A DNA stretch of 64,000 nt, taken from Clostridium porci. Lineage in GTDB: Bacteria; Bacillota; Clostridia; Lachnospirales; Lachnospiraceae. Below are positions 34,799-44,382 of the stretch, one piece after another. The position numbers and the translations under genes are program-made. Each line of letters starts with the position of its first letter. Position 1 is the stretch's first letter. The notes beneath the pieces are model-generated. The model was not told the DNA's origin, did not search any database, and saw only the letters and a list, made by a program, of their open reading frames with translations. The stretch is taken from assembly GCF_009696375.1 (NCBI RefSeq), contig NZ_VUMD01000003.1:237641-301640 (forward strand). The letters are read 5' to 3'.

Positions 34799-35956
34799 TT
34801 ACTTTCTTTGTAATTCTATAACTTCTCCTTTACTATCATTTTGACATAAGTATCCTTCCGGTAAATTTAAAATTTCTTCAACGGTCTTACTATATAATAT
34901 AATTCCATTTTCTTCTAACTCACCCAAAAATTCTTTTCCCGTAACACCATCCTCTTCAATTATCATTTTCATTGCTTCTTTTATATATCTTGGTTTAATA
35001 GTTGGTGTTTCCTTATCTAATGGCTCAGCTGTTCGGTATCCTTTTTGAGATAATTGTTTCATTAAATATTGATACTGATTCACTGTTATTAATTCAAGAT
35101 GTTTTGCTCTCACAATTAATGCTGCTGCTGAAACATGATATTTTTTTTTCAATCTAATATAAAAGTTCAAATCAGTTTTTGAAGATGTCATCAAGTCACT
35201 TGTATAAAGTTCTTTCGGAACTAACAAGGCTCCTGCAAATCGATTCATTGTATCTTCCATTTCCTTATATTCCAATTTTGACAAATCATCTACATTATAA
35301 AAATCATCTAATAATAAATGACCCAATTCATGAGCCGCACTAAAATTTCTTCTAAATGCATTGTCTTTATCACTTCCGAGAATTACCACTGCCGTTGTTT
35401 TACCATCAACTTGTTGAATCTGGCTATATGCATCTATATGTTTTGTATTTGTAAAAACAGAGTTCACAAAAATACCATGCTTCTCCATTTCATCAATCAA
35501 ATTAGCAATTGGTTGTTTTTTCAGTCCCCATACTTTCCTTACCTTCTCTGCTAGTTCTTCAACATCAATATCATTCAAATCATTTGTATCACATAAAGCT
35601 AATTGTGGAAATTCTATATATTCACCAATTACGTTCATAATTGCTACAAAAAGTTTCACTCTTTCGATCTGTGCCATTCTTTCCTTATTAGATGTCGCAA
35701 CCATTGATCTAAAATAGGTATCTCCAATGACAATTTCTTTTTTAGACACCCCATAGAAGTAGTCTCTGGGAAATCCTAATATAGAAGATAACTTTATCAT
35801 TGTTTCTAGCTTAGGCTCCGCTTTATTTGTTTCAAATTGCGAAATCGCCTGTTTCGAAACACCTGCTTGTTCAGCGACGTCAGTAATTGTCATAGAATTA
35901 TAAAGTCTGGCTGTTTTTAACCTTTCTCCATTAAAGGATGTTAAATTCTCAGACAT
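34799..35956 (-). CDS. XRE regulator fused to ImmA/IrrE metallopeptidase (M78)
   Basis: 385 residues. An N-terminal HTH (ITDVAEQAGVSKQAISQFET) is followed by an ImmA/IrrE zinc peptidase domain with HExxH at H209-H213 (FSAAHELGHLLL) and a downstream Glu-containing helix (MNRFAGALLVPKELY). ImmA-type peptidases cleave repressors or antitoxins. The gene starts 11 bases after the stop of the 35968 gene and forms an operon with it. AT-rich, within the rlmD insert. Probably the regulatory half of a toxin-antitoxin-like or element-control module. Confidence 0.85.
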   Translation of the reverse strand: MSENLTSFNGERLKTARLYNSMTITDVAEQAGVSKQAISQFETNKAEPKLETMIKLSSILGFPRDYFYGVSKKEIVIGDTYFRSMVATSNKERMAQIERVKLFVAIMNVIGEYIEFPQLALCDTNDLNDIDVEELAEKVRKVWGLKKQPIANLIDEMEKHGIFVNSVFTNTKHIDAYSQIQQVDGKTTAVVILGSDKDNAFRRNFSAAHELGHLLLDDFYNVDDLSKLEYKEMEDTMNRFAGALLVPKELYTSDLMTSSKTDLNFYIRLKKKYHVSAAALIVRAKHLELITVNQYQYLMKQLSQKGYRTAEPLDKETPTIKPRYIKEAMKMIIEEDGVTGKEFLGELEENGIILYSKTVEEILNLPEGYLCQNDSKGEVIELQRK

Positions 35957-35967
35957 AACATCTACCT

Positions 35968-36723
35968 CTATTCATTTATCTTCTTTGTTGTTCTTTTTGT
36001 TTTTTCAACTCGTTTCATCCTTGGCTTACGCTGCAATAAAACAATATTTTCTAAAACTTCTGACTCTTGACCTGCTTCTTCTGATATTTCATATTCAGTT
36101 GCAATATATGTGTTCCAGTTTTCATCTTTATAAAAATCTAATCCCTTTGAAGGAATAATGCCTCTTATATTTTTGACAACACCAAATCTATCGGAATCAA
36201 ATGCAATCAAAACATACCGTTCGATATCTCCATCGATTTTTCTAATCATTGATTTTAAAATTTTTTCCAACACTTCATTTCCTTCTTCATCATAGAAATC
36301 TACACCAAATAAACTCATTTGATGATAAATCGGTTCGTATGTTTCGGCAAGTTCATCATTCAACTTACTCAACGCATTTAGGTAATGAAATAAATGATCT
36401 GAGATTTTTTTCTGTATATTGGTCAGATTTTTTTCTCTCATCAGTGTATATAAATAATGTGTCTCTTTATCATAAAGCCCAAGGAATTTCCAGATCCCTC
36501 TATTCATTACTACAATTTGAAAAGAATCTACAGGTAAAACCTCTGATGCACATTTATTTATATAATTCCAAATCTCACCATCTCTTCCATTATCGGTAAG
36601 AAAGTTTTGTTCATTTACATGTTCGTCATATAAGTAATATGCATTTGGAATTGCTTCGGCAATCATTCTTATATATAATGGTTTAAGAGGAATATCTACT
36701 TCGTAATTCAATTGTGTCTCCAA
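35968..36723 (-). CDS. Unidentified partner of the XRE/ImmA protein
   Basis: 251-residue soluble protein with no signal peptide. It contains strands such as IWNYINKCASEV, SFQIVVMNRGIWKFLGLYDK and RYVLIAFDSDRFGVVKNIRG, and ends in a very basic tail (RKPRMKRVEKTKRTTKK) that could bind nucleic acid. I have a weak memory of DUF5986-type proteins beside such peptidases but cannot confirm it. It is the first gene of a two-gene operon with the ImmA gene, which suggests that the peptidase regulates or releases it. Confidence 0.6.
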   Translation of the reverse strand: METQLNYEVDIPLKPLYIRMIAEAIPNAYYLYDEHVNEQNFLTDNGRDGEIWNYINKCASEVLPVDSFQIVVMNRGIWKFLGLYDKETHYLYTLMREKNLTNIQKKISDHLFHYLNALSKLNDELAETYEPIYHQMSLFGVDFYDEEGNEVLEKILKSMIRKIDGDIERYVLIAFDSDRFGVVKNIRGIIPSKGLDFYKDENWNTYIATEYEISEEAGQESEVLENIVLLQRKPRMKRVEKTKRTTKKINE

Positions 36724-37008
36724 TCCTTTCTATCATTATTTTCTATAACCATTTTACCATTTTAAGGATTTTAGTCAAGTAGTTTTCTCAATTTAATATT
36801 TTTTGTCACAGCAACAAGTTCTGTTCTTCCTCACAATTGATTTTTTATTCTATATGCTATTTTCTTCCTCTCTCCTTAATTTTCCCCAATCACTCTATGA
36901 CTCTCTTTTTCTCGTACACATCTATTAAAATGAATAAAAAGTCGAGCAAATCCAGCCATTTTTAACTTTGCTTTACCCAGGCTCACAACATCTTGTGGCC
37001 AATCCCTG

Positions 37009-38385
37009 TTATTTCTTCTTATCACCACAATACGTCATCATTATCACGACCTCCACATGATAAGTTCCTGGAAACATATCACAACACCGAACCCTCTCTA
37101 TCCTATATCCCCCATCCGCCAAATACCTCAAATCCCTAGACAGCGTAGCCGAATTACAGCTTATATAAACCACCCTCTTAGGCCCCATCTTAAGTATGGT
37201 ATTCAGACACAACTCATCACACCCCTTCCGTGGCGGATCCAACACAATTACATCTGCATACAGCCCATTCTTCTCATATTCCTCCAACAGTACCTCTTCT
37301 GCCCTGCCAACAAAAAACTCCACATTCCTAATCCCATTTATTTCGGCATTCTTTTTGGCATCCCGAATAGCCTCAGTCACAAGCTCCACTCCGTAAACCA
37401 TCTTAGCCCTCTGAGCCAGAAATAGAGAAATTGTTCCTATCCCGCAATAAAGATCCCATGCCACTTCATCTCCTGTAAGTTCCGCAAACTCCAGTGCAGT
37501 CCTATATAGCTTCTCTGTCTGATCCGGATTCACCTGATAAAATGATAGGAGCGAAATCTGGTACTTTACAGCTCCGATATAATCCGTAATATACCCCGGC
37601 CCATAGATATCTACGATCTCCTTACCCATAATTACATTGGTTTTCTCCCGATTCATACTGTAGGAAATACTGGTCATTCCCTTCACCTGCAGCAGCAGTT
37701 CTGCCAGGCGTTCTTTTTTCGGAAGTCTTTCCCCATTAATCACCAGACAGACCATCAGCTCCCCGGTTCGAAAGCCCTTTCGAATCAGCGCATGCCTCAC
37801 AAGTCCTTTGTGTTCTTTTTCACTATAGGGACGAAGCCCGTTCTCTTTCATAAACCTCTTTATAATTCCTAATATTTCCCGGTTCTCCTCCACGCCCAGA
37901 AGACAATCCTCATTTTCAATAATATTGTGAGTCCGCCCGGCATAAAAGCCGGTTATAATCTCCCCCTCCTTGTTCTCTCCAAATGGGAACTGAGCTTTAT
38001 TCCTGTACCTCCAGGGCTTCTCCATCCCTATAATAGGCAGCATTTCAATCTCATCTCTGGAAAATTTTCCAATCCTCAGCAGGTTATTAAGCACCTTCCG
38101 CTCCTTAAACCGCAGCTGCTCCTCATAGCTCATTGCCTGAAGCTGACACCCCCCGCACTGTTTTGCTACCGGACACAGCGGCTCTGCCCGGCCTGGCGAA
38201 GGCTCCAGCACCTCCATCAGACGGGCAAAGCCATAGGTCTTCTTCATTTTCATAGCCTTAGCCCGAACTACATCCCCCATAACCGTATCCTTAACAAACC
38301 AGATGTACCCATCTACCCTGCCCACTCCAGCTCCGTCCTCATTCATATCCTCTATGGCAACCACGAACTCCTGATTTTTCTCCAT
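37009..38385 (-). CDS. rlmD: 23S rRNA (uracil-5-)-methyltransferase
   Basis: 458 residues. The N-terminal TRAM region is followed by the iron-sulfur Cys motif CPVAKQCGGCQLQ, the SAM site DLYCGIGTISLFLA, the DPPRKGC loop and the nucleophile region YISCNSATLSRDL. It methylates U1939-type positions of 23S rRNA. The C-terminus is HVEVVIMMTYCGDKKK; the usual clostridial extension is missing and a relic of it lies 8.3 kb away at 28457-28735, implying an insertion in the 3' end of the gene. The start has AGGAAGGATGG upstream. The enzyme core is intact. Confidence 0.9.
   Translation of the reverse strand: MEKNQEFVVAIEDMNEDGAGVGRVDGYIWFVKDTVMGDVVRAKAMKMKKTYGFARLMEVLEPSPGRAEPLCPVAKQCGGCQLQAMSYEEQLRFKERKVLNNLLRIGKFSRDEIEMLPIIGMEKPWRYRNKAQFPFGENKEGEIITGFYAGRTHNIIENEDCLLGVEENREILGIIKRFMKENGLRPYSEKEHKGLVRHALIRKGFRTGELMVCLVINGERLPKKERLAELLLQVKGMTSISYSMNREKTNVIMGKEIVDIYGPGYITDYIGAVKYQISLLSFYQVNPDQTEKLYRTALEFAELTGDEVAWDLYCGIGTISLFLAQRAKMVYGVELVTEAIRDAKKNAEINGIRNVEFFVGRAEEVLLEEYEKNGLYADVIVLDPPRKGCDELCLNTILKMGPKRVVYISCNSATLSRDLRYLADGGYRIERVRCCDMFPGTYHVEVVIMMTYCGDKKK
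37051..37059. repeat. Probable attachment-site core, right copy (in rlmD)
   Basis: CTCCACATG in the last codons of rlmD, identical to 28736-28744. It encodes His-Val-Glu, where RlmD homologues continue with a conserved tail. See the element finding. Confidence 0.5.
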
Positions 38386-38413
38386 ATCTCCATCCTTCCT
38401 CTTACAAAATGAT

Positions 38414-38468
38414 AGAAAACAGGCCGGAAACGCACCTTACCTATATCTAAGGGCAGTCTCCGGCCTGT
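38414..38468 (-). terminator. Rho-independent terminator after yhaM
   Basis: Minus-strand hairpin with ten-base arms ACAGGCCGGA and TCCGGCCTGT, a 30-base loop and a following TTTTC. It lies between the yhaM stop (38541) and the rlmD start, so rlmD needs its own promoter or read-through. Confidence 0.65.
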
Positions 38469-38540
38469 ACATTAACCTTTAACTATGCCTTTTATCATTT
38501 GACCTGCTCCATACCTTTATTAAACACAGTCAATGCTAAA

Positions 38541-39485
38541 TTACTCTGCTGTCTTCCTGATATTCGTCTCCAGCAGCCGGTTGTACCCCAGCCACCCCTT
38601 ATTCTCTCCGCCTGCGTTCAGTGCTTCGAGCATCGTTTCCATCTTGGCGTCTGTGTTATCTGCGAAATTCAGCGCCAATGCCTCCAGCAGAGCCGGTTTC
38701 TTCGGAGAACCGTACTCCAGCTCCCCATGATGGGCGATAATACAATGCTTAAGCTCTGAAGCCAGTCCGGGAGGAAAATCCTTGATAGCCCGTATTGCGC
38801 TGCTGACCATCTCCGTCCCAATCACAATATGGCCTAAAAGCTGTCCATCATCCGTATAGTCATTTTCCGGGAATCGTGACAGCTCCTTCACCTTTCCGAT
38901 ATCATGGAACATCGCAGCTGTGAGAAGCAGATCCCGATTGAGCTGAGGATAATATCCCGCGTAATAATCGCACAGCTTTGTGACACTCAGCGTATGCTCC
39001 AGCAATCCGCCCACAAAGCCATGGTGCACGCTCTTTGCAGCTGAGTGAAACTGAAATGCCCTTGCAAACGCAGGGCTCTCCACAAAATACAGAGACAGGA
39101 GTTTATTAAGATAAGGATTCTTGATGCTGTCTACAAATCCCAGCAGCTCCTGATACATTTCCTCAATGTTCTTCTTGGATACCGGCAAATAATCAGCCTC
39201 CGCATATTCTCCTGCCTGAGCCCTTCGAATTCGGCGTATATTAAGCTGGTGGGAGCTCTGAAACAGCGTCACGTCCGCTTCTATATGAACATAATCCATG
39301 GTTTCAAACTCCCCTACTCCCGGGGAATTCAAATCCCAGATTTTAGCATCAATCGTCCCTGTCTTATCCTGGAGCACCAGATTACCGTATTCCTTGCCAT
39401 TCTTGGTAAGCGCAATCTGCTTGTTTTTACACAAGTACACATCTGCCACATGCATGCCTTCTCTGAAGGCGTCAATATATTTCAT
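38541..39485 (-). CDS. yhaM: 3'-5' exoribonuclease YhaM family (OB fold + HD domain)
   Basis: 314 residues, the normal YhaM length. An N-terminal OB fold (GNLVLQDKTGTIDAKIWDL) binds nucleic acid. The HD phosphohydrolase domain has HGFVGGLLEHTLSV, the HD pair in AAMFHDIGKV, and IIAHHGELEYGSP with ALNFADNTDAKM. It degrades RNA (and some DNA) 3'-5' with a divalent metal ion. It stands alone between the HtrA-like gene and rlmD, on the same strand and followed by a terminator. Confidence 0.9.
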   Translation of the reverse strand: MKYIDAFREGMHVADVYLCKNKQIALTKNGKEYGNLVLQDKTGTIDAKIWDLNSPGVGEFETMDYVHIEADVTLFQSSHQLNIRRIRRAQAGEYAEADYLPVSKKNIEEMYQELLGFVDSIKNPYLNKLLSLYFVESPAFARAFQFHSAAKSVHHGFVGGLLEHTLSVTKLCDYYAGYYPQLNRDLLLTAAMFHDIGKVKELSRFPENDYTDDGQLLGHIVIGTEMVSSAIRAIKDFPPGLASELKHCIIAHHGELEYGSPKKPALLEALALNFADNTDAKMETMLEALNAGGENKGWLGYNRLLETNIRKTAE

Positions 39486-39609
39486 TCTCTCTTTTCCTCA
39501 TCTTTCTATAAGCTATAAGCCGCAACCCACGCTCCAGCATGGCCACCCCCAGTTCTACTTTCTGACAGCCCATCTAAAGCCCTGGCAACAGCGCAGCCAG
39601 GCGTTCTCA

Positions 39610-40950
39610 CTACCTGGCTCCGATTGTTACCTGAAACTCTATTTCTGTATATCCGTTTTTTCCGCTGCGCAGCACAGCTACCTTGATTTTATCCCCTAAG
39701 CTAAGAGCCTCTATCTGATTCTGGAAATCCTTCATATTCCCTATCTTCGCCCCGTTTACCCAGGTAATAACGTCTCCGGGCTGGATACCCGCATTGTATG
39801 CAGGGCTGTCATTTACCGAGGTAATTACATAAATGCCCTCCGGCATGCCACTATCCTCCATCGCCTGGCTGACCTCCTGACCCTGGATTCCAAAGTAAGG
39901 CACTTCGCTGCCATTGCTCATTTTTTCCAATACACCTTTGTAGTCCGAAACAGCTGCTACTTTCGTCATGGTACTGGCGCTGCTCTCGTCATACTTATCC
40001 GTCGTCCATCCTATTAGCTCTCCCTCAGTGTTCAGCACAAAGGTTCCCGCAGACGAATCTCCCGCCACATCTGCATAAAAAATTCTGGTAGCGCCGTCCA
40101 CTGCCTGTACGTTCCGCAGCACACAGGAAATACTGCCATAGGCGCTGGAACGGACAATTCCTGCCGGGGCTCCCACAGCTACCACTACGTCTCCCTGCTT
40201 CACACCGTAAGAATTTCCCAGAGCAATCACCTTCACCTTATCAAACTGCTCTTTATTCATCTGCGATCCGTCAACGCCTACAACTGCCAGCTCCATAATC
40301 GAATCACTCTGCTTAACCGTACCAGGCAGCACTGTGCCGTCGGAAAATGCTACTTCAATGGTATCAGCAGCCTCCACAGCTTTCTCTGGAGTTAATATAA
40401 GAATCTCCGTTGGGGCCCTGGCTATAACCACACCGGAAAACTGTCCCGATGTTTCTATGGGATTATCAAACCAGTCCATCTCATGCTGTATGGAATGTAC
40501 CACCACCAGGCCATTATCTGCATCAGCAGCAACGCTGCGCAGATTTCCATAAAGCTTATTAAAATCATCCATCGAATACTGGTATTTTTCAAGCTCTGAA
40601 CGAATCATTTCATCCACGGGCTCTGTTTCCAAAACAGACTCGGAAACCGAAGCCTCCCCAGTGGACGGCACAGTCTCAGGCTCATCCTTTGGAATGGTGA
40701 TCTGACTTCCCTCTGATCCTATTTCCTGCCCCATAAGCCGCTGGGCCACGGGCCTGGTAAGCACGAAGCATACTGCCGACAGTACGCCAAACAATACAGC
40801 GCAGAAAACAGTAAGCAGGACTCTTCTGGCTTCCTGCCTTTTAGTCATAGGAGGACGTACGATCTTTTCATTGATAAAGGGATGAGACTTGTCCTGCTCC
40901 GACTGCTGCCGGCTGCTGTCTCTGTGGTGATCTGCACGTTTATCCGCCAT
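39610..40950 (-). CDS. HtrA/DegP-like membrane protein with PDZ domain, catalytic triad not recognisable
   Basis: 446 residues: a cytoplasmic basic N-terminus, one TM helix (~43-65), a trypsin-like S1C fold (~130-335) and a C-terminal PDZ domain (~350-435, GIYVITSVNDSPAYNAGIQP then GDVITWVNG). The usual landmarks are altered. The His motif (LTNNHV) reads ILILTPEKAV, the Asp motif (SDLAVL) reads SIMELAVV, and the serine motif (GNSGGPL) reads DSSAGTFVLN. It is probably a proteolytically inactive sensor or scaffold outside the membrane. AAGGAGGAATAC precedes the ATG. Confidence 0.82.
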   Translation of the reverse strand: MADKRADHHRDSSRQQSEQDKSHPFINEKIVRPPMTKRQEARRVLLTVFCAVLFGVLSAVCFVLTRPVAQRLMGQEIGSEGSQITIPKDEPETVPSTGEASVSESVLETEPVDEMIRSELEKYQYSMDDFNKLYGNLRSVAADADNGLVVVHSIQHEMDWFDNPIETSGQFSGVVIARAPTEILILTPEKAVEAADTIEVAFSDGTVLPGTVKQSDSIMELAVVGVDGSQMNKEQFDKVKVIALGNSYGVKQGDVVVAVGAPAGIVRSSAYGSISCVLRNVQAVDGATRIFYADVAGDSSAGTFVLNTEGELIGWTTDKYDESSASTMTKVAAVSDYKGVLEKMSNGSEVPYFGIQGQEVSQAMEDSGMPEGIYVITSVNDSPAYNAGIQPGDVITWVNGAKIGNMKDFQNQIEALSLGDKIKVAVLRSGKNGYTEIEFQVTIGAR

Positions 40951-40982
40951 TGTATTCCTCCTTACGAAGAACTTTATATCCT

Positions 40983-41011
40983 ATTATACGTTTCTTCCAT
41001 GCAATATGCAA
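40983..41011 (-). promoter_or_regulatory. SigA-type promoter for the HtrA-like gene
   Basis: On the minus strand TTGCAT and TATAAT are separated by exactly 17 bases, about 35 bases upstream of the start codon at 40950. The opposite strand of this 190-bp gap should hold the mutS2 promoter; a TATAAT-like box is visible near 41062. Confidence 0.6.
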
Positions 41012-41139
41012 GATTTTATAGAGGAAAAGATAGCAAAAAAGATAGTAAATATCGTTTTTTGTGTTATAATTTAGATGCTGGCTTCAGCAAAACAAGCACT
41101 CGTAACGAATTATTTATATATAAACAACAGGGGAATTTC

Positions 41140-43566
41140 ATGAATCAAAAGGTATTAAAAATATTGGAATTTGATAAAATAATCAAAGAGCTTACAGAAT
41201 ATGCCTCTTCCTCCTTAGGCAAGGAGCTGTGCGGCAGGCTTACGCCATCTTCTTCCTTCGAGGAAATTCGCGCCTGGCAGGCTCAGACCACCGACGCGGT
41301 CACAAGGATTCGCTTGAAGGGCTCCATCTCCTTCTCCGGCGTAAAGGATATTGGAGATTCCTTAAAGCGTCTAGACATCGGCAGCTCTTTAAGCATACCA
41401 GAGCTTCTTTCCATCAGCTCACTTCTCACCGCAGCTGCCAGGGCCAAGGCCTACGGCCGTCATGATGGGGAAAAGGGAGAGCAGCCTGATGACGGATTTG
41501 ACTCTTTAGAGCCGCTTTTTGCAGCACTGGAGCCGCTGACTCCTCTGAACAACGAAATCAAGCGGTGTATCCTCTCTGAGGACCAGGTGGCAGATGATGC
41601 AAGCATCGGCCTCTCCCATATAAGGCGTTCCATGAAGCATATCGCCGGCCGTATCCATTCACAGTTAAACTCCACCCTCAATTCCAACCGTGCTTATCTT
41701 CAGGACGCAGTCATTACCATGAGGGACGGACGGTACTGTCTTCCTGTCAAGGCAGAGTATAAAAACCAGGTCTCAGGTATGGTTCATGATCAGTCCGCTA
41801 CCGGCTCTACTCTCTTTATAGAGCCTATGGTAATTATCAAGCTGAACAACGAACTACGAGAGCTGGAAATACAGGAGCAAAAGGAGATCGAAGCAGTGCT
41901 TGCCTCCTTAAGCAACGAAGCTGCCCCCCATATGGAGACGCTGAAGCTGGACATGGAGCGTTTGGCCCAACTGGACTTTATTTTCGCCAAAGCCGGCCTG
42001 TCACGCCATTACAAATGCAGCGCCCCAATATTTAACAACAAGGGCTATATTCATATAAAGGACGGACGCCACCCTCTGTTAAATCCTCAAAAGGTCGTGC
42101 CTATCAACCTCTGGATGGGAAAGGAGTTTGATCTCCTCATCGTAACCGGTCCCAATACAGGCGGCAAAACCGTCTCACTCAAAACCGTAGGCCTTTTTAC
42201 CCTTATGGGCCAGGCGGGGCTTCATATCCCGGCCTGGGAAGGCTCTGAGCTGGCTGTATTTGAGGAAGTGTTCGCGGATATCGGCGATGAGCAGAGCATT
42301 GAACAAAGCTTAAGCACCTTTTCTGCCCATATGACCAATATTGTAACGATTCTAAATGAAGCAGGCTCCCATTCCCTATGCCTCTTTGATGAGCTGGGAG
42401 CAGGTACAGACCCTACGGAGGGGGCGGCTTTGGCTATCTCCATCCTTTCCTTCCTCCACAACCTGAAGTGCCGTACCATGGCAACTACCCACTACAGCGA
42501 GCTGAAGGTATTTGCCCTCACTACCTCCGGCGTGGAAAATGCCTCCTGCGAATTTAATGTGGAAACTCTGCAGCCCACCTACCGGCTGCTTATCGGCGTT
42601 CCAGGTAAAAGCAATGCCTTTGCAATTTCCAAAAAGCTGGGCCTGCCGGACTACATTATTGAGGATGCGAAAACTCATCTGGAAGCTAAGGATGAATCCT
42701 TTGAGGATCTTCTGGCCAGCCTGGAGTCCAGCCGCCTAACCATTGAGAGGGAGCAGGCGGAGATCAATACCTATAAAGAGGAAATCACACAGCTGAAAGC
42801 CCGTCTGACTCAAAAGGAGGAACGCCTGAATGAACGCAAGGAAAAAGTTCTGAAAAATGCGGCTGAGGAAGCCCAGCGCATCCTAAGAGAAGCTAAGGAG
42901 ACAGCGGATCAGACCATCAAGCAGATTAACAAGCTGTCCTCCAGCTCCGGTATCAACAAAGAGCTGGAAGCTGAACGGGCTAAACTGAGGGAACAGCTTA
43001 AGAAGGCTGACGATCAACTGGCAGTCAAGTCCAAAGGGCCAAGCCAGCCCATTTCTCCCAAGAAGCTGAAAATCGGAGACGGAGTGAAGGTTCTGTCCAT
43101 GAATTTAAAGGGCACAGTAAGCACTCTTCCCAATGCAAAGGGCGATCTCTATGTACAAATGGGAATACTCCGCTCCCTGGTCAACATAAAGGATCTAGAG
43201 CTGCTGCATGAAAAAGACATCAACGCAAGCTTTGGCGACGGCTCTTCTGCCAGCTACGGCAGCAGAGCCCAGAACCGCAGAGAAGGAAGCAGCAGCCAGA
43301 TTAAACTATCCAAATCCTCTACCATTTCCACAGAAGTTAATTTAATTGGCATGACTGTGGACGAGGCAATGCCTGTAATGGAGAAATATCTGGACGATGC
43401 GTACCTGGCCCACCTGTCCAATGTACGGGTCGTACACGGCCGCGGCACCGGAGCTCTGAAAAATGCCTGCCATAAACGGCTGCGCCAGTTGAAATACGTA
43501 AAGGACTTCCGACTAGGTGAGTTCGGAGAAGGGGATAGCGGCGTAACTATCGTGACATTTAAATAG
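41140..43566 (+). CDS. mutS2: MutS2 endonuclease / ribosome-associated ATPase
   Basis: 808 residues, typical for MutS2. The N-terminal core and lever domains begin MNQKVLKILEFDKIIKELTE. Walker A TGPNTGGKTVSLKTVG lies near residue 335, Walker B SLCFLDELGAGTDP-like (LCLFDELGAGTDPTEGAA) near 420. A coiled-coil stretch spans ~520-620, a KOW-like region (GDGVKVLSMNLKGTV) follows, and the C-terminal Smr nuclease domain spans ~730-808 (EVNLIGMTVDEAM, VHGRGTGALK). It suppresses recombination and rescues stalled ribosomes. The start at 41140 has AGGGGAA upstream; an in-frame extension to 40882 has no support. Confidence 0.93.
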   Translation: MNQKVLKILEFDKIIKELTEYASSSLGKELCGRLTPSSSFEEIRAWQAQTTDAVTRIRLKGSISFSGVKDIGDSLKRLDIGSSLSIPELLSISSLLTAAARAKAYGRHDGEKGEQPDDGFDSLEPLFAALEPLTPLNNEIKRCILSEDQVADDASIGLSHIRRSMKHIAGRIHSQLNSTLNSNRAYLQDAVITMRDGRYCLPVKAEYKNQVSGMVHDQSATGSTLFIEPMVIIKLNNELRELEIQEQKEIEAVLASLSNEAAPHMETLKLDMERLAQLDFIFAKAGLSRHYKCSAPIFNNKGYIHIKDGRHPLLNPQKVVPINLWMGKEFDLLIVTGPNTGGKTVSLKTVGLFTLMGQAGLHIPAWEGSELAVFEEVFADIGDEQSIEQSLSTFSAHMTNIVTILNEAGSHSLCLFDELGAGTDPTEGAALAISILSFLHNLKCRTMATTHYSELKVFALTTSGVENASCEFNVETLQPTYRLLIGVPGKSNAFAISKKLGLPDYIIEDAKTHLEAKDESFEDLLASLESSRLTIEREQAEINTYKEEITQLKARLTQKEERLNERKEKVLKNAAEEAQRILREAKETADQTIKQINKLSSSSGINKELEAERAKLREQLKKADDQLAVKSKGPSQPISPKKLKIGDGVKVLSMNLKGTVSTLPNAKGDLYVQMGILRSLVNIKDLELLHEKDINASFGDGSSASYGSRAQNRREGSSSQIKLSKSSTISTEVNLIGMTVDEAMPVMEKYLDDAYLAHLSNVRVVHGRGTGALKNACHKRLRQLKYVKDFRLGEFGEGDSGVTIVTFK

Positions 43567-43670
43567 CCCGGCACCATTGCGAAAAACCATGCCCAACAGA
43601 TGCCCGGCATAGATAGCATTTAAGGGATTAATGTTTGATCTCTTAGCGCTCATAGCAAGGAGGATTATAT

Positions 43671-44378
43671 ATGGCAGAGAAACAAAAGGTTCTGATTGTT
43701 GATGATGATGCAAACATTGCGGAATTGATTTCCCTTTACCTGATGAAAGAGTGTTATGAAACCATGATTGTAGGAGACGGAGAGGAAGCCCTGCGGGTAT
43801 TTCCGGAGTTTAAGCCAAATCTGGTGCTGCTGGATTTAATGCTGCCGGGAATCGACGGCTACCAGGTTTGCCGGGAGCTGCGCGCCAGCTCTCAGGTGCC
43901 TGTTATTATGCTATCGGCCAAAGGCGAAATCTTCGACAAGGTTCTGGGACTGGAACTGGGAGCAGACGACTACATGATCAAGCCTTTTGACTCCAAAGAG
44001 CTGGTAGCCAGAGTTAAGGCAGTACTGCGCCGTTATCAGGCTTCTCCTTCTCCTACCCCATCTTCCCAGCAGCAGGGTGAATATGTGGAATACCCGGATC
44101 TAATCGTAAATCTGACCAATTATTCTGTTATCTATATGGGCCACTCCGTGGAAATGCCTCCGAAGGAGCTGGAGCTTTTATATTTTTTAGCCGCCTCTCC
44201 CAACCAGGTATTTACCAGGGAACAGCTTTTGGATCACATCTGGGGCTATGAGTACATTGGAGATACCCGTACCGTAGACGTACATATCAAGCGTTTGCGA
44301 GAAAAAATCAAAGATCACAAAAGCTGGGCCATCAGTACCGTTTGGGGAATTGGTTACAAATTTGAGGTAAAGAGGTAA
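43671..44378 (+). CDS. OmpR/PhoB-family response regulator
   Basis: 235 residues. The receiver domain has acidic residues (VDDD), the phospho-acceptor Asp in LVLLDLMLPGIDG (about D54) and the conserved Lys in MIKPFDSKEL. The C-terminal winged HTH ends in RTVDVHIKRLREKI and WGIGYKF. CAAGGAGG precedes the ATG. The histidine kinase gene follows after four bases. No target is evident; the secreted choline-binding-type protein just downstream is one possibility. Confidence 0.92.
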   Translation: MAEKQKVLIVDDDANIAELISLYLMKECYETMIVGDGEEALRVFPEFKPNLVLLDLMLPGIDGYQVCRELRASSQVPVIMLSAKGEIFDKVLGLELGADDYMIKPFDSKELVARVKAVLRRYQASPSPTPSSQQQGEYVEYPDLIVNLTNYSVIYMGHSVEMPPKELELLYFLAASPNQVFTREQLLDHIWGYEYIGDTRTVDVHIKRLREKIKDHKSWAISTVWGIGYKFEVKR

Positions 44379-44382
44379 AGCC

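Noticed and set aside
40882..41139. N-terminal extension of MutS2
   Set aside because: It would run through the divergent promoter region and has no family similarity; a ribosome site supports 41140.
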